Source of the DNA: Aricia agestis
Taxonomy: Eukaryota > Arthropoda > Insecta > Lepidoptera > Lycaenidae
Length of the DNA: 64,000 nucleotides
Direction of reading: 5' to 3'
Assembly: GCF_905147365.1 (NCBI RefSeq)
Contig: NC_056422.1
Coordinates: forward strand, 6,822,501 to 6,886,500
Shown here: in pieces, positions 1 through 10,190 of the stretch
Layout of the letters: every line of letters starts with the position of its first letter
How positions within the stretch are numbered: the stretch's first letter is position 1
The notes under the pieces: model-generated
Seen by the model: the letters and a program-made list of their open reading frames with translations, nothing else
Told to the model about the DNA's origin: nothing
Database searches by the model: none
Program-made: the position numbers and the translations under genes

Positions 1-470
1 AATATTAATTCAAGGCTAAAATTCACCAAATCGGTTCAGCCAAATTATTACTTACATAGATGCAAATGTAAAACTGCACCAACAGCTAAGTTTTCAGTTC
101 ATTTACAACCCAACTTAAAGTTAACAACTTCCGCAATTCGCTCAAAGACTCAAAGTAATTTAGGGCATTCTTTATTAAACACAATGGTGAAAAGTTGAGA
201 GCTTTGGGTCCACGGGGACATAATATTTAGCCGTCCGATGGCCGCGGCTGAATTTTTTACAATACGGTGGCGGGTAATGTGAATTTTAATGTGTTAATCT
301 ATCACAGTGCACAATGTGAAGTGGAGTTAAAAATTCCGAGTGAAATAAACATTAGGAATGGTTGTTTTTATTTGGCTTGACTTTTTTCAATTATGTATTT
401 GGTACTTACTACATTGTCGTCATTTTTGCGTAATATAAAGTAGCCAACGGCTATCAGACTTCCTGAGAGT
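1..470. other. No gene seen; intergenic sequence
   Basis: AT-rich sequence without a convincing coding region. The first 60 bases contain wording (accaaatcggttcagcca) that recurs in Helitron-like fragments of this window, so the left edge probably cuts a repeat. Confidence 0.5.
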
Positions 471-689
471 TCTAATATATATAAATAAGTCGGGTTTTCC
501 TTCCTGACGCTATAATTCCAGAACGCACGAACCGATTTTGCATTCGAAACCGAACGGTTTTGCATTCGTTGGAAAGGTCTCGGGCTCCGTGAGGTCTATA
601 GAAAAAAATATTCAGAAAAAACTTCAAGAGAAAAGCAGGAAAACAGGGAAAATCATTTTATGGCAAAACAACGTTGCCGGGACATCTAG
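471..689 (+). mobile_element. Helitron-like non-autonomous element, family A
   Basis: Starts TCTAATATAT and ends GGGACATCTAG followed by T, matching the TC...CTAG termini of rolling-circle (Helitron) transposons. It has no terminal inverted repeats and no coding capacity. The same family, on the other strand, is the copy split by the provirus at 16542-25121. Termini are seen directly; the Helitron assignment is inference. Confidence 0.6.
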
Positions 690-811
690 TCTAGTATAAT
701 AAAATGACATATCATTATTGTAACTTGTTCTAGTGTTTAATTATAACGCCATTAAAATGCACCCAGTATTTAGACAAAGTGTTGTCACGACTGTCCGGTA
801 TAGCAAACTAA

Positions 812-1358
812 TTTACCCGGGTGACGTCAGGAACATTGTGGTCACAGCACACAAAACAACTCGGAAAGGGATTCGGTCTTCGCCTCGCCGTCAACCAGGC
901 GTCAACCTAAAGAATGCAGTATGCACATTGCACGTATTACCAAAACGTAACAGCCCCCGTAGACAAGTGGCAAAACGCTTACGCTAACGTTAACGGTAGC
1001 GCTACAAAATGTATGGATTTGACATTAGTATTCGGTAGCGAAGCGATGACTTATGTCAAATCGCATACATTTTGTAGCGCTAGCGTTAGCGTTAGCGTTA
1101 GCGCTTTGCCACTTGTCTACAGGCCCAGTAGCGTCTGTACGGCAACTCGACTACGGCCAGGCGACGACGCGACGCCTCGCTTACGGCTCGCCGACCGCTG
1201 TCCCCTTCCGAGGCGAGGCGATTACGTTACGGTTTCGCTTAGTGTGCGTTGCAATAGGGAGTTTCATACAAACAATATTGAACGGCTCGAGGCGATACGG
1301 TGCCGATCCCTTTCCGAGTTGATATTATGTGTGCTGAGACTTTTAACCGGGTAAAGTC
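812..1358. mobile_element. Nested palindromic MITEs
   Basis: Outer inverted arms (about 841-890 against 1291-1340, with weaker matching out to 812 and 1358) share cagcacac and ctcggaaaggga. Inside is a second palindrome at 959-1120 with arms of about 55 bases ending GTAGACAAGTGG / CCACTTGTCTAC. Its right arm carries a short GCGTTA tandem run. Reading frames here are by-products of the palindrome. No clear target duplication was found for the inner element. Confidence 0.6.
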
Positions 1359-1479
1359 CACTTGATGTAACCGGGACGCCTACATACGTTTTTTAATATT
1401 TTTACCTATTAAAATATGGTGATGTTACCATTGTAATATTCTAATCACCTTACTGATGATGATGTACACAACAAAATAT

Positions 1480-1754
1480 AATAATAATAATAATATCTAT
1501 GGACGCTTCACACCACGTCAGTCTGGCTCCGTGCTAAGTACCTAAAGGACTTGTATTACAGGTACCAGACAACGGAAATATATTTAATACTTTTATACTA
1601 TACATATATTTAAGATTTTTATTATATCATACACATATTTAATACACATCCAGACCCGGGAACATTGAAAACTTTTTGTTCCATCGGCGGGATTCGAACC
1701 CGCGACCCCCGGCTTGAGCTACCAAACGCGCTCACCACTGAGCCACAGAGATCG
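1480..1754 (-). mobile_element. tRNA-derived SINE (family SINE-A), copy 1
   Basis: On the minus strand it begins with a tRNA-like head: an A-box-like TGGCTCAGTGGT and a B-box GGTTCGAATCC. A family-specific body follows (ccgttgtctggtacc, gacgtggtgtgaagcgtc) and then an (ATT)n tail. Three further copies lie at 1995, 3243 and 35095. Shared body and tail show this is a SINE rather than a tRNA gene. Confidence 0.8.
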
Positions 1755-1994
1755 TTAAAACTTATAACAGGAGACCAAATATTTATTTAGGGTTCATATT
1801 ATTATGATTTCTTTGCTAATGTACTATCGGAGAAAATTATTCATAGGCTACGAATAATTTTCTATCTTAGTTGACAAAATCTGACCAAATTAAGTAGGCC
1901 GACCTACTTCATATTTTAGTCATCTCTGCCTGTGATTTAATTTCTCTGTTAATACAATGTTTTTCTATGTTTGAGCCACTTAATATTATTTTGA

Positions 1995-2252
1995 CGACCT
2001 CTGTGGCTCAGTTGGTGGGCTATTGTTAGCTCAAGCCGGGGGTCGCGGGTTCGAATCCTACCGACGGAACAACAACTTTTCAAAGTTCCTGGGTCATGGA
2101 TGTGCATAATATAATAAAAATCTTAAATATAATTATGTATAGTATAAAATTATTAAATATAATATATCCGTTGTCTGGTACCTGTAAAACAAGTCCTACG
2201 GGGCCAGAATGACGTGGTGTGAAGCGTCCATAGATAGTATTATTATTATTAT
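1995..2252 (+). mobile_element. tRNA-derived SINE-A, copy 2
   Basis: Same head (acctctgtggctcagt, gggttcgaatcc), body and (ATT)n tail as the copy at 1480-1754, in opposite orientation and with small deletions. The two copies form an inverted pair about 240 bases apart. Confidence 0.8.
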
Positions 2253-2415
2253 CATGTAGACTATTGACTAAGGTACAAATAAGTTCCTTGTAATTAATTC
2301 AGATCCTAGGTGTTACAGACTTTGATTATGTTCAGTTCCCTGGGGATATGGAATATCGATCTATTGAATATTGCATAATATTTTAATAACATAAACTCTA
2401 GTTGCAGGTGTATTC

Positions 2416-2421
2416 TTTATT
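2416..2421 (-). terminator. Polyadenylation signal AATAAA
   Basis: AATAAA on the minus strand about 75 bases beyond the stop codon of the minus-strand gene ending at 2497. Position and orientation fit 3'-end formation of that transcript, but in AT-rich DNA the hexamer alone is weak evidence. Confidence 0.4.
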
Positions 2422-2496
2422 TTACTTATAAGTTATAACTAATCTCAGAATACGCTTGTAATTATACAATATACCCTCTGAAGTAAGAGGGATATT

Positions 2497-3947
2497 TTAT
2501 GTGTAGGACTGGGCTGCGACGCCGGAAAAAACTCAGTTCGTATGACCAGTGTGGTGACAGTCACAACTCACCTCTCAGATTAATACCATTGGCTATGGAG
2601 AACTGTGACACAGTGCTGTACGTGGGCGCCTGGAAGTATCTCGGGCTGGGTGGTGACGACAGTATCTCTGCTCGCACCACCTGCGTGGTCACTGTCTTAT
2701 GACTAGTGTACAGCCTCACTCACCTCTTAAATTAAAACCATTGACTATGGAGAACTCTGACACAGTACTGTACGTGGGCGCCTGGAAGTATCTCGGGCTG
2801 GGTGGTGACGACAGTATCTCCGCTCGCACCATCTGCGTGGTCAATGTCTTATGACTAGTATACAGCCTCACTCACCTCTTAAATTAAAACCATTGGCTAT
2901 GGAGAACTCTGACACTGTGGTGTAAGTGGGCGCCTGGAAGTATCTCGGGCTGGGTGGTGACGACAGTATCTCTGCTCGTACCACCTGCGTGCTCACAGTT
3001 GGGTCTGCTTCGAGCTTCTCCGGATAGTCCTCGTCGGGATCCGGGTTGTAGTATATGTCGTAACCTGCGGATACAATTTTATTTTAACCTAATTACGGAA
3101 TAAAAAAAACAATGCTGTTTAAGCTCTAAGTTGAGTCTTGTCATAGATTCATAGGCAGTTGTTGGACATCTACGTAATTGTGTCGGGTTTTATCAAGCCC
3201 CATCCAGGGATCACCATTCACAACAATGACTTGACATAAATACGACCTCTGTGGCTCAGTGGTGAGCGCGTTGGTAGCTCAAGCCGAGGGTCGCGGGATC
3301 GAATCCCGCCGACGGAACAAAAAGTTTTCGAAGTTCCTGGGTCATGGATGTGTATTATAAATATGTGTATCATATAATAAAAATCTTAAATGTATGTATA
3401 GTATAAAAGTATTAAATATATTTCCGTTGTCTGGTACCCGTAACACAAGTCCTTCAGGTACTTACCACGGGGCCAGACTGACGTGGTGTGAAGCGTCTTT
3501 AGATATTATTATTATTTAAAAAAAAAAATAGACCAAACTATTTTGTATTTCTCTGATGGTAGACTTTCCTTGATAGACGTTTCAATGATTCAAGCTATTC
3601 AAACTTAGTAACAACTTTTGTTTTATTCTCCAATCAGTTTTTAAAAACAATATTGTTCTTGTGGATTGGCTTCGAAACATTAAAACCAATTTTAATGGCG
3701 GTAAAATGGTACTAGCCAATTTATATTTTAAAATCTATGAAATGCCAGCAAAACCTACCGTAGCAAATAAAACTTTCTTTATTTCTGGGAATACTTTACC
3801 AAGGTTATCCTCTTTTTCTCTCTCTCGCTCGCTGGGCCCGAGATCCTGTGATGGGTCCCACCACAGCCTTCTGGGGTACCTGTCCTGGTTGTTAAGCACC
3901 CTCACTTCATCATCACTCCGATACCTTCGCGGGAACAGGTTTAGCAT
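2497..3947 (-). CDS. Uncharacterised small protein, three-exon gene model
   Basis: I do not recognise this protein. Coding exons on the minus strand are 3947-3800 (ATG at 3947; donor CTTG|GTAAAG), 3064-2876 (acceptor tatccgcag; donor GAG|GTGAGT) and 2513-2497 (acceptor ttccggcgtcgcag; stop TAA). All junctions are phase 1 and the joined frame stays open for about 117 residues. The start is taken at 3947 because an in-frame TGA lies six bases upstream; a polypyrimidine tract plus AG at 3968 suggests the exon begins at 3967 with a short 5' untranslated part. The product is hydrophilic: basic and Arg-rich at first (LFPRRYRSDDEV), then acidic (NPDPDEDYPEKLEADP), then Ser/Pro/Tyr-rich. No signal peptide or membrane segment is evident. 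Intron 1 carries a SINE-A copy. Part of exon 2 is triplicated downstream (2541-2997). It could be the 3' part of a larger gene, or a relic. Confidence 0.5.
2541..2997 (-). repeat. 152-bp tandem triplication of an exon 3' part
   Basis: Three units of 152 bases. Each carries a 109-base segment (2572-2680, 2724-2832, 2876-2984) equal to the 3' part of exon 2 of the minus-strand gene. Each segment is preceded by a CAG acceptor-like site and followed by a GAG|GTGAG donor. Frames stay open in all three and several differences are synonymous. The core is phase 0 at its start and phase 1 at its end, so splicing copies in series would break the frame. Only one donor is likely to be used per transcript. 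Confidence 0.75.
3243..3517 (+). mobile_element. tRNA-derived SINE-A, copy 3, within an intron
   Basis: Near full-length copy with tRNA-like head (tggctcagtggtgagcgcg), body (ccgttgtctggtacccg) and (ATT)n tail. It lies in the putative intron 3065-3799 of the minus-strand gene, antisense to it. Confidence 0.8.
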
Positions 3948-4472
3948 GTCTCACTGGTTGAAGATACCTGGAACAATGAAGAAAAACTGGATGATGATAT
4001 CTGGAACATAAAAGAACAGTGATATTGGCAGATGGTACTTGCGCCAGAGTGAGAGTTAGTCGTGGACTGATAATGTTACCAAGCTGCATTAATGTTGTAC
4101 AAATTAATCGAACTTTGCAATTAATGGGCGAAGACACGTCTATCGACAGTGAGGTCGGGCCCTAAGTGTAAAATTGAACTATGACCTATATTAATTTGGG
4201 CCGATCAGAGTTAAAAGCCTGTTAGTGAATGACGGATCTATTTAACTTTATTATATTAAATTTGTTAAAAGCTACCCACACCCGTCGCTATTTTAAAACT
4301 TATTCAGTAATGTAAATACAGATTCCTGAATAAGTTAATGTTTACTGACGATTTCAGTAAATTGTTTGGTTAGAAGTTTCTATCGTAATTTAAACCAAAG
4401 AACCGAAGAAAAAGTAACTTCTAAGCTACTCTGAAAAGATTATTGCAGTTTCTTTCCTTCTTCCAATCTGTT

Positions 4473-4760
4473 GACCGGAGAAATACCACGTTCTCACAGA
4501 AAACCGGCGTGAAACAGCGCTTGCGCTGTGTTTCGCCGAGTGAGTGAGTTTACCGGAGGCCCAATCCAATCCCCTACCCTATTCCTTTCCCTACCCTCCC
4601 CTATTCCCTTCCCTACCCTCCCCTATTACCCTATTCTCTCTTAAAAGGCCGGCAACGCACCTGCAGCTCTTCCGATGTTGCGAGTGTCCATGGGCGACGG
4701 AAGTTGCTTTCCATCAGGTGACCCGTTTGCTCGTTAGCCCCCTTATTTTCATAAAAAAAA
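4473..4760 (+). mobile_element. SINE with A-rich tail (SINE-M), 5'-truncated
   Basis: Body of an abundant family: aataccacgttctcacag, a pyrimidine-rich central tract of ccctaccctattccc units, aaaggccggcaacgcacctg, tttgctcgt, and an A-rich end. It lacks the first 20 or so bases seen in full copies. It resembles the Metulj-type SINEs described in Heliconius butterflies (from memory, not checked). Short reading frames across it are not genes. Confidence 0.75.
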
Positions 4761-4871
4761 AGAATAATAAATAGTTTTTATTATTCGTAGTGGTATTCAC
4801 ATGAAATGTCAAACCAATGTATTACAATATTTGTTTGAAGTACTTTCATGAGAAGACCATAATATTTTTGC

Positions 4872-5166
4872 TAATGTGAGCTTTTATGATTTTGGACGCG
4901 GCGGTAATATCGTAGACGTCCGCGGTAAAACGATAACATAGGGAAGTAAAATGTATGGAAATATATGAAGACGCTTTTAAATTTCCGTCGACGATAACTT
5001 TATAACGTGCACGTTTAAGAGGACATCACGACGTCTACACTCTTCTGAACCGCACAGAACGTCCGCGGTGCGTAAAATCAAAAGGGCATTTAACGTACCC
5101 AACGTTTTACTGTGGAAGTCGGCGTCCACGATAACGTGACGTCCGGAATTATAAAAGCGCACATTA
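4872..5166. mobile_element. MITE with terminal inverted repeats
   Basis: Ends TAATGTGAGCTTTTATGATT and its near complement AATTATAAAAGCGCACATTA. Arms of roughly 60 bases include gacgtccgcggtaaaacg-type motifs. No coding sequence. Confidence 0.6.
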
Positions 5167-5183
5167 GGTAGGAAATATACTTA

Positions 5184-5317
5184 GGGGCTGTTTCACTACT
5201 TCCTAATAAGTGCCGGATTCACAACTTAACTTGACAGATAGAGTATGAAGTATCCGTCAGATAAGTTGTGGCTAGCCTATCCGGCACTTATCAGGAAGTC
5301 ACCACTTCCTGGTCGCC
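5184..5317. mobile_element. Short palindromic MITE
   Basis: Arms acttcctaataagtgccgga and the near complement atccggcacttatcaggaag enclose a loop of about 60 bases. The outer ends (GGGGCTGTTTCAC / GTCACCACTTCC) match imperfectly. Confidence 0.5.
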
Positions 5318-5708
5318 ACAGGCCATTGGTGTAGAAACAAAGCTGCATTAAAGTCACGTTAACATACTAGAATCAGAGTAAGTCAAAACTTACTTGTGAA
5401 TAATTGTCGTTAAATAAACCAAAAACGCAGTTTGCACTTTACTTCAATGTAAGTTAGTTAGCTACAAGTTACCGTTAAACATCTAGATGTGCATCGTTTT
5501 GCTTCAAACATTTTAAATTAAAGTCTGCGATGGAGAAAGTTTTATCTTTCTCTTTGAGATCGCTTAAGTTACGGCGCTCAAGGCAGAATAAATATTTATC
5601 AAAACAACTACTATCGTCTATCGGTCAGACTAAAGAAAAGGTAATCCAAGGTTGTTATACTCGTAATATTATCCGTAGTTGCCAGTTCGTAAACATTTTA
5701 CGGAAGTG

Positions 5709-5901
5709 GCACCAACGATTTTCATGAAATTTAGTATAAAGGTTTTGGGGGCGATAAATCGATCTAGCTAGGAATCATTTTTAGAAAATGTCATTTTATT
5801 CGTGTTTTATCGATAATCGATAATCAACTTAAACATAAACTTACTATGTCATTTTATTCGTGTTATATCGAATACCGAGCGAAGCTCGGTCAAATGGCTA
5901 G
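5709..5901 (+). mobile_element. Helitron-like element, family B, 5'-truncated
   Basis: Contains ccaacgattttcatgaaat, gcgataaatcgatctagcta and a short 3' hairpin (ccgagcgaagctcgg) followed by CTAG. A 3' hairpin just before CTAG is typical of Helitrons. An internal ATCGATAATCGATAATC segment differs from other copies. Confidence 0.6.
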
Positions 5902-5905
5902 TAAA

Positions 5906-6101
5906 TCTTGAAACGAGCAATTCTTGTGTATATATTATATATAATTGGAATCTCGGAATCGACTTCAACGATTTTCATGAAATCTAGTATATAAGGGGTT
6001 TTGGGGGGGCGATAAATCGATCTAGCTAGGAATCATTTTTAGAAAATGTCATTTCATTCGTGTTTTATCGAATACCGAGCAAAGCTCGGTCAAATAGCTA
6101 G
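5906..6101 (+). mobile_element. Helitron-like element, family B, full copy
   Basis: Begins TCTTGAAACGAGCAATTC and ends with hairpin ccgagcaaagctcgg then CTAG|T. It follows the previous copy head-to-tail with 4 bases between them. Further copies are at 9679 (+) and 38464 (-). Confidence 0.65.
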
Positions 6102-6204
6102 TGTGTAATTAACTCAAAAATTATTGTCACAACAACTCCACTCGATAAATTCTTATACTATAGTCTATAATACATAATTGTTCACGAACCTTCCATTATC
6201 GGGA

Positions 6205-6333
6205 ACCGTACATTTTACATGATACTATTTTCACATGAAAATAGTTTTTATCATGTAAAATGTACGGTATCATGTAAACTCGTACTTATTAGAGGAAAGG
6301 ATCCATATCCTTTCCTCTAATAAGTACGAGTTT
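6205..6333. repeat. Two adjacent hairpins, one a perfect 27-bp palindrome
   Basis: 6205-6268 folds accgtacattttacatgat on its complement with inner pairing. 6276-6333 has two perfect 27-base arms separated by CCAT (arm begins aaactcgtacttattagagg). A third partial copy of tatcatgtaaa lies between them. Probably MITE remnants. Confidence 0.7.
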
Positions 6334-6725
6334 AATTCAGGTATGTACTAATAAGTAAGGGTGAACGTACTGTAAATGGTTAACTAAAATTGGTATAAAC
6401 TTAGTTTGATATACCTACAATAGTTGAGTAGATAAATATATTGTGTTAAGTGTTCGATGTGAAATATTCAAAAGCTCATTAACTTCGAAGTTTGATATTA
6501 ATTTTCAACAAAACTCTCAAATGAAACTAAATTACGGTTAAAACTGTACAATTTAGTGTGTATATTAATATTTTAACACTATTAAACTAAAACAATAAAA
6601 TTATTTTACAACTTTGAATATTGCTATAATTTATTTTATTTCATTGGATTTTGTGGTATAATAATATGTTCACGAGAACAAAGGACGCGTTATTACATTT
6701 CGGCTACCTGCAAAATTACTCTTTA

Positions 6726-6948
6726 AGGAGTGAGCACACTGAGACGTGCCGTGCCGGGGCTCAGCGTGCCGGGGCTCATCGCAAAAATCCGCCTCCATAC
6801 AATTTGTTTGGAAGCGGAAATCCGCTGCGCCCCGACACAGTGTGCGATACGCGCATCCGCTTCCATACAAATTGTATGGAGGCGGATTTTTGCGATGAGC
6901 CCCGGCACGCTGAGCCCGGGCACGGCCCGTCTCAGTGTGCTCACTCCT
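6726..6948. mobile_element. 223-bp MITE, TTA target duplication (PIF/Harbinger-like)
   Basis: Terminal repeats AGGAGTGAGCACACTGAGAC and complement, with near-complementary arms of about 90 bases, flanked by TTA on both sides (6723-6725, 6949-6951). Three-base TWA duplications are characteristic of PIF/Harbinger elements. The GC-rich arms make long frames on both strands, which I do not regard as genes. Confidence 0.7.
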
Positions 6949-7260
6949 TTATACGTTATTATTTATTACCGTATTATGTTCACATTAGTGACAGTTGTAT
7001 TTAACTCTCATGCTGGACTCTGGAGTGAGCTGAGGAAAATTGTCCATTGACCTTCAGTTAGCATGAAACAGTTGTCTTGCAAGTGACACTACAATTTGTT
7101 GGCTTCTGATTTTAACAACGTGCCAAAACCATTTTGTAGAGATATAACAATGAAAAGAACTACATACATTTCTACAATACATCCTTAAATACATAAGGAA
7201 TAACTGAGCTATTTATTATTTATTTATTTACTAAGCTACTTCATATTGATAAAACAGTGA

Positions 7261-7450
7261 AACTAGAATGAACTGTCGCCAGCAGTATTTCCCGATATAC
7301 GGTCTACAAACCTTAAAGAAGAGAGCGTATTCCTTCTTAAAATGCCAATAACATACATGCAACTACTTCAGATGTTGCCAGTGCTCATGGGCGACGGTAG
7401 TTGCTTTGCATCAGCTGCGCTGTTTGCTCGTTCGCCCCCTAATTTTATTA
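7261..7450 (+). mobile_element. Diverged LINE 3' end
   Basis: Resembles the copy at 38214: gaactgtcgccagcagtatt, ccttaaagaagagagcgtat, then a tail shared with SINE-M (gggcgacggtagttgctt). Frames are disrupted. It appears to be the 3' end of the LINE whose tail SINE-M shares. Confidence 0.5.
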
Positions 7451-7902
7451 AAAAATATATCTTTAATTGAATGTTAATAATAAATAATAATCATAACGTC
7501 GTTGAAGTTCTAACACCACGTAAGTCAAAAATAGCAACTTTTCAGGAGAGACAAAAACTGATTGAATTTTGTATAGATATCATACTATAATGCGGGTTAA
7601 CTGTTTTACCAGTTTTTAGTGGCTGATATGTGTTCCTAATTGGCAAAAAATGAGGATATCTGATCACAAATTCTAAGCTGCTAATACAAAATTTTATATT
7701 TTGTTTACCCATCTAAAGGTTATTCTCAAACTATCAAGACTATTATTACTAAATGTGTACTTGGGTAATACTGTAGGGTTAATACAAAAGGTTTTCTTTG
7801 AGCTATCAAAAAGTTTTCCCGAGTCCATAATACCTCCAACGGAGCGTAATGTTCGTATGAATGAAAATGTTTAATACTCAACTTATTTTATTTACAGAAT
7901 AA

Positions 7903-7944
7903 AAATAAGACGACTAAATTGTGACACATTTAGTCGTCTTATTT
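7903..7944. repeat. Perfect 17-bp hairpin
   Basis: Arms aaataagacgactaaat / atttagtcgtcttattt with an 8-base loop, immediately upstream of the SINE-M copy. Confidence 0.6.
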
Positions 7945-7956
7945 ATATGTAATAGA

Positions 7957-8285
7957 CGTGGGAGAGCCATGCTTCGGCACGAATAGGCCGGCTCGACCGG
8001 AGAAATACCACGTTCTCACAGAAAACCGGCGTGAAACAGCGCTTGCGCTGTGTTTCGCCGAGTGAGTGAGTTTACCGGAGGCCCAATCCCCTACCCTATT
8101 CCCTTCCCTATCCTCCCCTATTCCCTTCCCATCCCATCCTTACCCTCCCCTATTACCCTATTCCCTCTTAAAAGGCCGGCAACGTACCTGCAGCTCTTCT
8201 GATGCTGCGAGTGTCCATGGGCGACGGAAGTTGCTTTCCATCAGGTGACCCGTTTGCTCGTTTGCCCCCTTATTTCATAAAAAAA
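7957..8285 (+). mobile_element. SINE-M, full-length
   Basis: Complete copy from cgtgggagagccatgcttcg through the pyrimidine-rich centre to ttatttcataaaaaaa. It serves here as the reference for the family. Confidence 0.8.
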
Positions 8286-8289
8286 ACAT

Positions 8290-9070
8290 TATGTACCTCT
8301 ATTTTGTAGTATTTTTACCCGATTATGGTAAAGTATAGTCAAGATTAGTAAGTAGTGAGTAAGATTTTAACAGTCCAGGTTTTGTGTTTCACTGGAAGGC
8401 TTAAATTCTTGATCTCCTAATTATATTATAATAGAAAGTAAAAGGTGTCTTAAATAACCAGCACAATATTTAATTTATAATTGAGAGAGATAGGTTATAG
8501 ATTTTAAAATAAAAATATTCTTTTAAGTAAGTATAAATACTACATACACAATATTACTATTCCTTAAAGTATCTGAAAGTTGTAAATAATGTAGTTTTGT
8601 GGTGTTTGGCCTTTAGGGGTTCGATAATTCAAATTCATTTTAATTTACTCGAATGAGAGTCGAATTTCGTATACGATTTCTTTTTCAATTCGTATAGGTA
8701 AAGTCTTCAAAGGTTAATAAAGAATAAACGAATACCAGCGCAATTCATTTCAGAATGTGGGTTGATATTGATGTAAAATCAGATGAATATTCAAGAAATG
8801 ATTATAATTAATAGAGTAGCGGTTTCCCGCGGAGTTACAGTTTTTAAGTAAAAGTAAATTGCATATTAGTAGTAAATGATTTTTTCCGAATAAATTTTCA
8901 CTTATAATACCACAAGAGCTTCAAAATTATCGGATATTTCCCGATAGGTTCGTTGCAAACAAATGAAGGATTGGTTGTACCACGTGACGTCGAATGGTGC
9001 AATTCTATTGGTCGATATTTGGGTCGGAAAAATAATCATTGATATTCCCATAGGAATTCCCAAGACAAGT
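8290..9070. other. No gene seen
   Basis: AT-rich intergenic sequence; I found neither a coding region nor a recognisable element. Confidence 0.5.
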
Positions 9071-9076
9071 GTAGTC

Positions 9077-9479
9077 TATGGGTGGGTTGCACCAGATGCG
9101 TGGTTAAAGTTAAGGTTAAAGTTATGGTTATAGTTAAGGCTAAATTTAGCTTTAACTTTAACCTTAACTTTGACCGGAGAAATTGACAGATGACAGCTGG
9201 TACAACAAGGTTATAAATGAACGTGGGCAGGGCCGCGCTTACCGCGCGCTGGTAAAGGAGAACTGTAAAAAATTGCGTATTTGTATGATGACAGCGTTAG
9301 TCCCTTTTTTCGCCACGTGCACTTAAAGCCTTGTCGAGCTCTATGGTTACGGTTAAATATGGCGTATTGATGGCGTCCATTTTTAACTTTAACCAAAGAT
9401 TTGTCATTTTGCATTGTAACTAAAGTTATAGTTAAAGTTACAGTTATAGTAAAAGTTGGTTAGTGCAACCCAACCTATG
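9077..9479. mobile_element. MITE with GTTAAAGTTA-rich arms
   Basis: Ends tatgggtgggttgcac / gtgcaacccaacctatg. Subterminal regions are full of gttaaagttaaggtt-type repeats, in inverted orientation at the two ends. A small internal hairpin lies near 9150 (ggctaaatttagc). Confidence 0.6.
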
Positions 9480-9678
9480 TGTTAATAATTCATGGGTGTC
9501 AGATAACCTTTGATCAAAATAGCTCCAACCGTTTAAGCGTGAAGAAATAACAGACATACACTTACAAATTCACAAACTTTAGCCTTTATAATATTAGCAT
9601 GATCCTATCAAAATGTTTTTGTTGACTTTGTTATTGACCAAACTATGACGGTGTTCATCTTATAAGCTATTATTATAT

Positions 9679-9858
9679 CTTTAAACGAGCAATTCTGGCA
9701 TATATATAATTGGAATATCGGGATCGGCTCCAACGATTTTCATGAAGTATAGTGTATAGGGGGTTTCGGGGGCAATATCGATCTTGCTAGGAATCATTTT
9801 TAGAAAATGCCATTTTATTCGTGTTTTATCGAATACCGAGCAAAGCTCGGTCAAATAG
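9679..9858 (+). mobile_element. Helitron-like element, family B, 3' end interrupted
   Basis: Begins TCTTTAAACGAGCAATTC and keeps the terminal hairpin ccgagcaaagctcgg. At caaatag it runs into the oligo-T of an inverted SINE-M, so the SINE appears to have inserted at the 3' end. Confidence 0.6.
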
Positions 9859-10190
9859 TTTTTTTTTTATGAAACAAGGGGGCAAACGAGCAAACGGGTC
9901 ACCTGATGGAAAGCAACTTCCGTCGCCCATGGACACTCGCAGCATCAGAAGAGCTGCAGGTGCGTTGCCGGCCTTTTAAGAGGGAATAGGGTAATAGGGG
10001 AGGGTAGGGATGAGAAGGGAAGGGAATAGGTAAGGGTTGGGAAGGGAATAGGGTAGGGGATTGGGCCTCCGGTAAACTCACTTACTCGGCGAAACACAAC
10101 GCAAGCGCTGTTTCACGCCGGTTTTCTGTGAGAACGTGGTATTTCTCCAGTCGAGCGGGCCCTTTCGTGCCGAAGCATGGCTCTCCCACA
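9859..10190 (-). mobile_element. SINE-M, full-length
   Basis: Reverse-oriented copy: oligo-T, aaacgagcaaacgggtcacc, a purine-rich centre and gaagcatggctctccca at the 5' end of the element. Confidence 0.8.

Noticed and set aside
914..1354. 146-codon plus-strand frame with a VSVSVSAL run
   Set aside because: It lies wholly inside nested palindromic MITEs; the periodic peptide comes from the GCGTTA repeats.
1681..1754. tRNA-like sequences at 1681, 1995, 3243, 34440 and 35095
   Set aside because: Each is joined to a family-specific body and tail shared between copies, so they are tRNA-derived SINE heads, not tRNA genes.
2499..2702. 67-codon plus-strand frame
   Set aside because: Antisense to the exon triplication, which has splice-consistent coding on the minus strand.
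4544..4774. Proline-rich frames in SINE-M copies (also at 8066, 9899, 13587, 57554)
   Set aside because: The same text recurs in every SINE copy and comes from its CCCTA-rich centre; it is non-coding repeat.
6651..7050. Four long frames on both strands
   Set aside because: All are generated by the GC-rich arms of the 6726-6948 MITE.
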